Both the position numbers and the translations under genes were made by a program. A DNA stretch of 64,000 nt from Hyphomicrobiales bacterium (lineage in GTDB: Bacteria; Pseudomonadota; Alphaproteobacteria; Rhizobiales; Rhizobiaceae), in the NCBI GenBank assembly GCA_900470805.1, contig UCCA01000006.1:1-64000 (forward strand), read 5' to 3'. The first letter of the stretch is position 1, and each line of letters opens with the position of its first letter. A model generated the notes under the pieces. It saw only the letters and a list, made by a program, of their open reading frames with translations, was not told the DNA's origin and did no database searches. This document shows positions 63,001-64,000 of the stretch, piece after piece.

Positions 63001-64000
63001 GACCGTCAGATCGAAGCTTTCCGAAGCCTTGGACTTCAGCGCTTCGATGGCACCATCCTTTGGTACGTAGAGATAATCGCCGGTGACGCTGTTCAGATAG
63101 AGCGTGCCGTAGGTTCCTGCCTTGGCGACATCATAGCCCCGGACACCGGATTCGGCGCCGCCGGTGACGCCATAGGTCGGGCGATCATACGCGTCGCGAT
63201 CCGTTGAATAAAGCGTTCCCGCCCTGGCGAAGAATGTGTCGTCGCCTGAAGTGTCGGTGTAGGTGATCCTGGTCAGTGTGGCGTAGAGCTCAGGCGTGTC
63301 GTTGGCGCCGTGAATATCGACGGTGAAGCTCGCCGTGTCGTTGGCGCCGGACGCATCCGTGACCCTGATGGTGAAGCTTTCCGTGGTGTCCGTCTTGCGC
63401 GCCTCGATGGCACTGTCGTCCGGTACATAGACGTATGCACCGGTGCTGCTGTTGATGAACAGCGTGCCGTATTTTCCGTCCTTTGCAACATCGTAGTTCG
63501 CGCCGCTGATGCGATAGAAACCGCGATCGCCGCCGGAGACGCCGTAGGTCGCGCTGTCGCCGGCATCGCGATCGGTCGAAACCAGCGTGCCCTTTACGGA
63601 ACCGAAGCTGTCGTTTGCCGCCGTATCTGTGAAGGACAGGGAAACCGGCGAAAGTTCCGGGGTATCGTTTGCGCCTGCCAGGCTGACCGTCAGTTTTTCG
63701 GTATCTGTGGCTCCCGCGCTGTCGGTGACCTTGAACTCGAAGCTTTCGGAAGCACCTCTCTTCAGTGCCTCGATGGCGCTGTCATTCGGAACGTAGCTGT
63801 AGGCGCCGGTTGCGCTGTTGAGATAAAGCGTGCCGTAGGTGCCGACCTTCGCGACGTCGAAACCGCCTGCGAAGGTCCCGGTTGTCACACCCGTGCCGTT
63901 GATGCCGTATGCCGCGGTATCGCCCTTGTCGACATCGACCGTGGTGAGCTGGCCGCTGAAGCTCTGGAACGTATCGTCAGCAGATGTGTCGGTGTAGGTC
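57031..64000 (-). CDS. Giant VCBS/RTX repeat adhesin, 5' part beyond the window
   Basis: At least 2,323 residues; the reading frame continues past the window edge, so the N-terminus is missing. From the edge inward: five full copies and one partial copy of a VCBS/cadherin-like repeat of about 121 residues (61.85-64.0 kb), then six shorter ones of about 104-130 (59.88-61.85 kb). Next come RTX nonapeptides (GGSGNDILTGD type; 59.2-59.4 and 58.8-58.96 kb), EF-hand-like loops (DLDHNGIA, DVDGNGKIDNG, DSNHDGKIDAND, DLNHNGISDAGE; 57.6-57.95 kb) and a C-terminal type I secretion signal. It is exported through the adjacent system and should hold cells to surfaces or each other, with Ca2+ needed for folding. 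Confidence 0.92.
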   Translation of the reverse strand, partial: TYTDTSADDTFQSFSGQLTTVDVDKGDTAAYGINGTGVTTGTFAGGFDVAKVGTYGTLYLNSATGAYSYVPNDSAIEALKRGASESFEFKVTDSAGATDTEKLTVSLAGANDTPELSPVSLSFTDTAANDSFGSVKGTLVSTDRDAGDSATYGVSGGDRGFYRISGANYDVAKDGKYGTLFINSSTGAYVYVPDDSAIEARKTDTTESFTIRVTDASGANDTASFTVDIHGANDTPELYATLTRITYTDTSGDDTFFARAGTLYSTDRDAYDRPTYGVTGGAESGVRGYDVAKAGTYGTLYLNSVTGDYLYVPKDGAIEALKSKASESFDLTVTDQSGASDKEVLTISVEGTNDRPEISASLSTITYHDTSADDAFSVATGKLTSTDRDAGDTATYGVSGGSASTAREGFDVAKTGSYGTLYVNSTTGAYVYVPNDAAIEGRRSDAQESFTLTVRDGSGATDSTNFLVKIDGNNDKPELSPVTISFTDTAKDDTFQSVKGTLVSTDRDTGDTAKYGIVDGSRASYRVGSIVYDVKVDGKYGTLYLESKTGAYIYQPDDRAIERTSAEVSESFKIRVTDGSDVSTTETFTVQIHGANDTPELSVTLTGVRYTDTAGDDSFSSYTGKMTSTDRDASDTATYGVDGGAKSTARTDYDVAKVGTYGTLFVNSTSGAYIFVPNDASIEGLKANANENFTLTVTDKSGATDTQTFAVTVNGTNDTASITGTIAGAVKEDVTLSTGGTVTVNDRDVGDAHFQTPASVAGTYGTFTFNATSGAWTYTLSNASTAVQSLAANDTVTDQITVTSADGTASQVIGVTITGTNDAAVIGEPKVAEVIEDYRVKDGLLTASGTMTVSDVDHDQSSFQTAVTSKGVNLGTLTITSTGAYTYSVSADAVGYLGDEETKVETFIVKSLDGTAKEVSFTIYGTNDKPYITSVNALGTVTEATGQTGSSAVLQAKQTIVFSDEDIHDTHTLKIVEETTTAANNKFLGTAVAQILDAVGNADGSGRKAELNFTVADKDVDFLAAGETIVQTYKVAVVDQNGVASSYQTIKITIVGTNDIAKIGGEVTATLAEDGATTTAGGTLTISDADHGEAHFQTPASVNGSYGTFAFNATSGVWSYTLNNSASKVQSLSGNETVYDTLTVKSADGTAEQVIKVTINGTNDGASISGTAIGSVTEDGQTRTAGGTLTVADIDNGEAHFQTPTSLNGTYGVFSFNADTGVWAYKLNNTADNVQALSAGETVYDKLSVTSADGTASQEIKVTVNGTNDLANITGPATGTVVEDGASQTAAGTLKVTDVDTGEAHFQAPTALNGTYGAFSFNASTGEWSYKLNNDAANVQALNSGQTVYDALTVYSADGSAFQEIKVAINGTTDAVPATVNESIDASGRYAFTWEGDSPNRINFDLKTLFDVTGNATYAVSKVYTTSSDNWLSFANNTVKGNPDSWLLDPEEDAGLYVYRITVTDSLGTVKSTYVAFSALEYWAEAYHVTSNASLNYANNNNGTGDLILIEGNVTGQVSAGSGHDVVIGNASANSIDGGSGDDAIYGMGGNDALSGGDGNDFIDGGDGNDAITGGKGNDILLGGAGDDTFNYTIGDGADIIDGGTGSDTLSIVGTSSADTLNAVVSGGVFTQFNGSIVTGVEIVNANLGAGSDLLSYAATSEAVTVNLANGSATGFTSISNIENVTGGSGNDILTGDNGANVLIGGAGNDVLTGGGGNDTLTGGAGDDTFVVDAGVDTVTDLSGGDMLKVSAGAAANITATGDWTATSTTVNAGSASIDARGNDINVSSATGVGGWTLSNTAASVSSLTGSSRGDVIRSGSAGDSIFAGGGADTVVIDAGAATNRRWNVDLGAGDGASDTLLFKHDSVAANRNTYATVANFATTGAMDKLAVQVGSTDIGVGFKEVTNGASLTNVDRGKALEITGVVSAALNDDSSTASGSVKAAIASAIGSISSGTYEVIVYSGTGNNADAGVYLMTIGSGSSNLQANTLGFTLDHIMTLTGVGYGKLTADNFTTSGIDPIILDLDHNGIALTTLEHGVSFDINADGHQDKIAWTAGTDGILAYDVDGNGKIDNGSEIFSPHFAGGTYVDGLAALATLDSNHDGKIDANDEAFAKLTIWQDLNHNGISDAGELSSLSDHQIASLSLDAHASDSAINGQTVLADGSYTLTDGSTGHFVEIAFDTTLGGGDDHAYSLIGSDGDDVLSGAGGMYTLTGGAGADTFVLDTDALADVKLADVITDYKASEGDTLDVSKLLDSLLGHQATEAEALSSVKTTVSGADTVVSVNANGGWHDVAVLQNNTEAVKILFDDKHEAVTAPHVG

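Noticed and set aside
57031..64000. Adhesin repeats as a CRISPR or tandem DNA array
   Set aside because: The periodicity is at protein level (about 121 and 104 residues) with diverged DNA, and the frame is open throughout.

Overview
The window looks like chromosomal DNA of an alphaproteobacterium of the order Rhizobiales, most likely a Rhizobiaceae (Rhizobium, Agrobacterium or Sinorhizobium type). Reasons: GC-rich coding sequence; a dmeR-dmeF metal efflux pair, gcd, sodB, ilvE and several small rhizobial families (DUF930, BrnT with an HTH partner); and intergenic mosaic repeats of the RIME type. The species cannot be named from this sequence. I saw no rRNA, tRNA, CRISPR array, prophage or intact insertion sequence.

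Layout. 0-12 kb: secreted polysaccharide deacetylase, DUF930 protein, oligopeptidase B, homocysteine S-methyltransferase, DHA2 efflux pump, ParDE-type toxin-antitoxin, SelO, and membrane PQQ glucose dehydrogenase. 11.7-16.1 kb: VapBC, class A beta-lactamase, dmeRF, a GNAT acetyltransferase behind a classic-looking aromatic leader-peptide attenuator, and a BrnT/HTH module. 16-31 kb: PhyH-like protein, two c-type cytochromes, LysE exporter with a divergent WYL regulator, SDR with a divergent AraC regulator, phosphoesterase, sodB, M15 peptidase, a TetR regulator with two matching operators, an MFS pump, acyltransferase, bestrophin and ilvE. 32-45.6 kb: Zn alcohol dehydrogenase, patatin lipase, cupin, TerC-CBS-CorC protein, tam, an orphan zwf, small secreted proteins, a HerA-like ATPase, and an ABC-F protein preceded by a short leader ORF.

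45.8-64 kb is the most interesting part. It holds a type I secretion operon (TolC, ABC transporter, HlyD adaptor, and a fourth gene encoding a ribbon-helix-helix protein with a PAS-like tail). A divergent gene encodes an inner-membrane GGDEF protein whose catalytic motif is destroyed but whose RxxD inhibitory site is kept. A giant VCBS/RTX adhesin (more than 2,300 residues, running off the window end) follows. A LapG-like transglutaminase-type cysteine protease lies about 2 kb beyond the operon. Together these suggest a Lap-like, possibly c-di-GMP-controlled surface adhesin system. No LapD is visible, so how the signal is passed on is open.

The window is also rich in legible regulation: operator palindromes next to the toxin-antitoxin, TetR, ArsR, DmeR, WYL and AraC genes; two candidate translation-coupled attenuators (GNAT and ABC-F); a hairpin that buries the beta-lactamase ribosome binding site; and two families of dispersed intergenic repeats.
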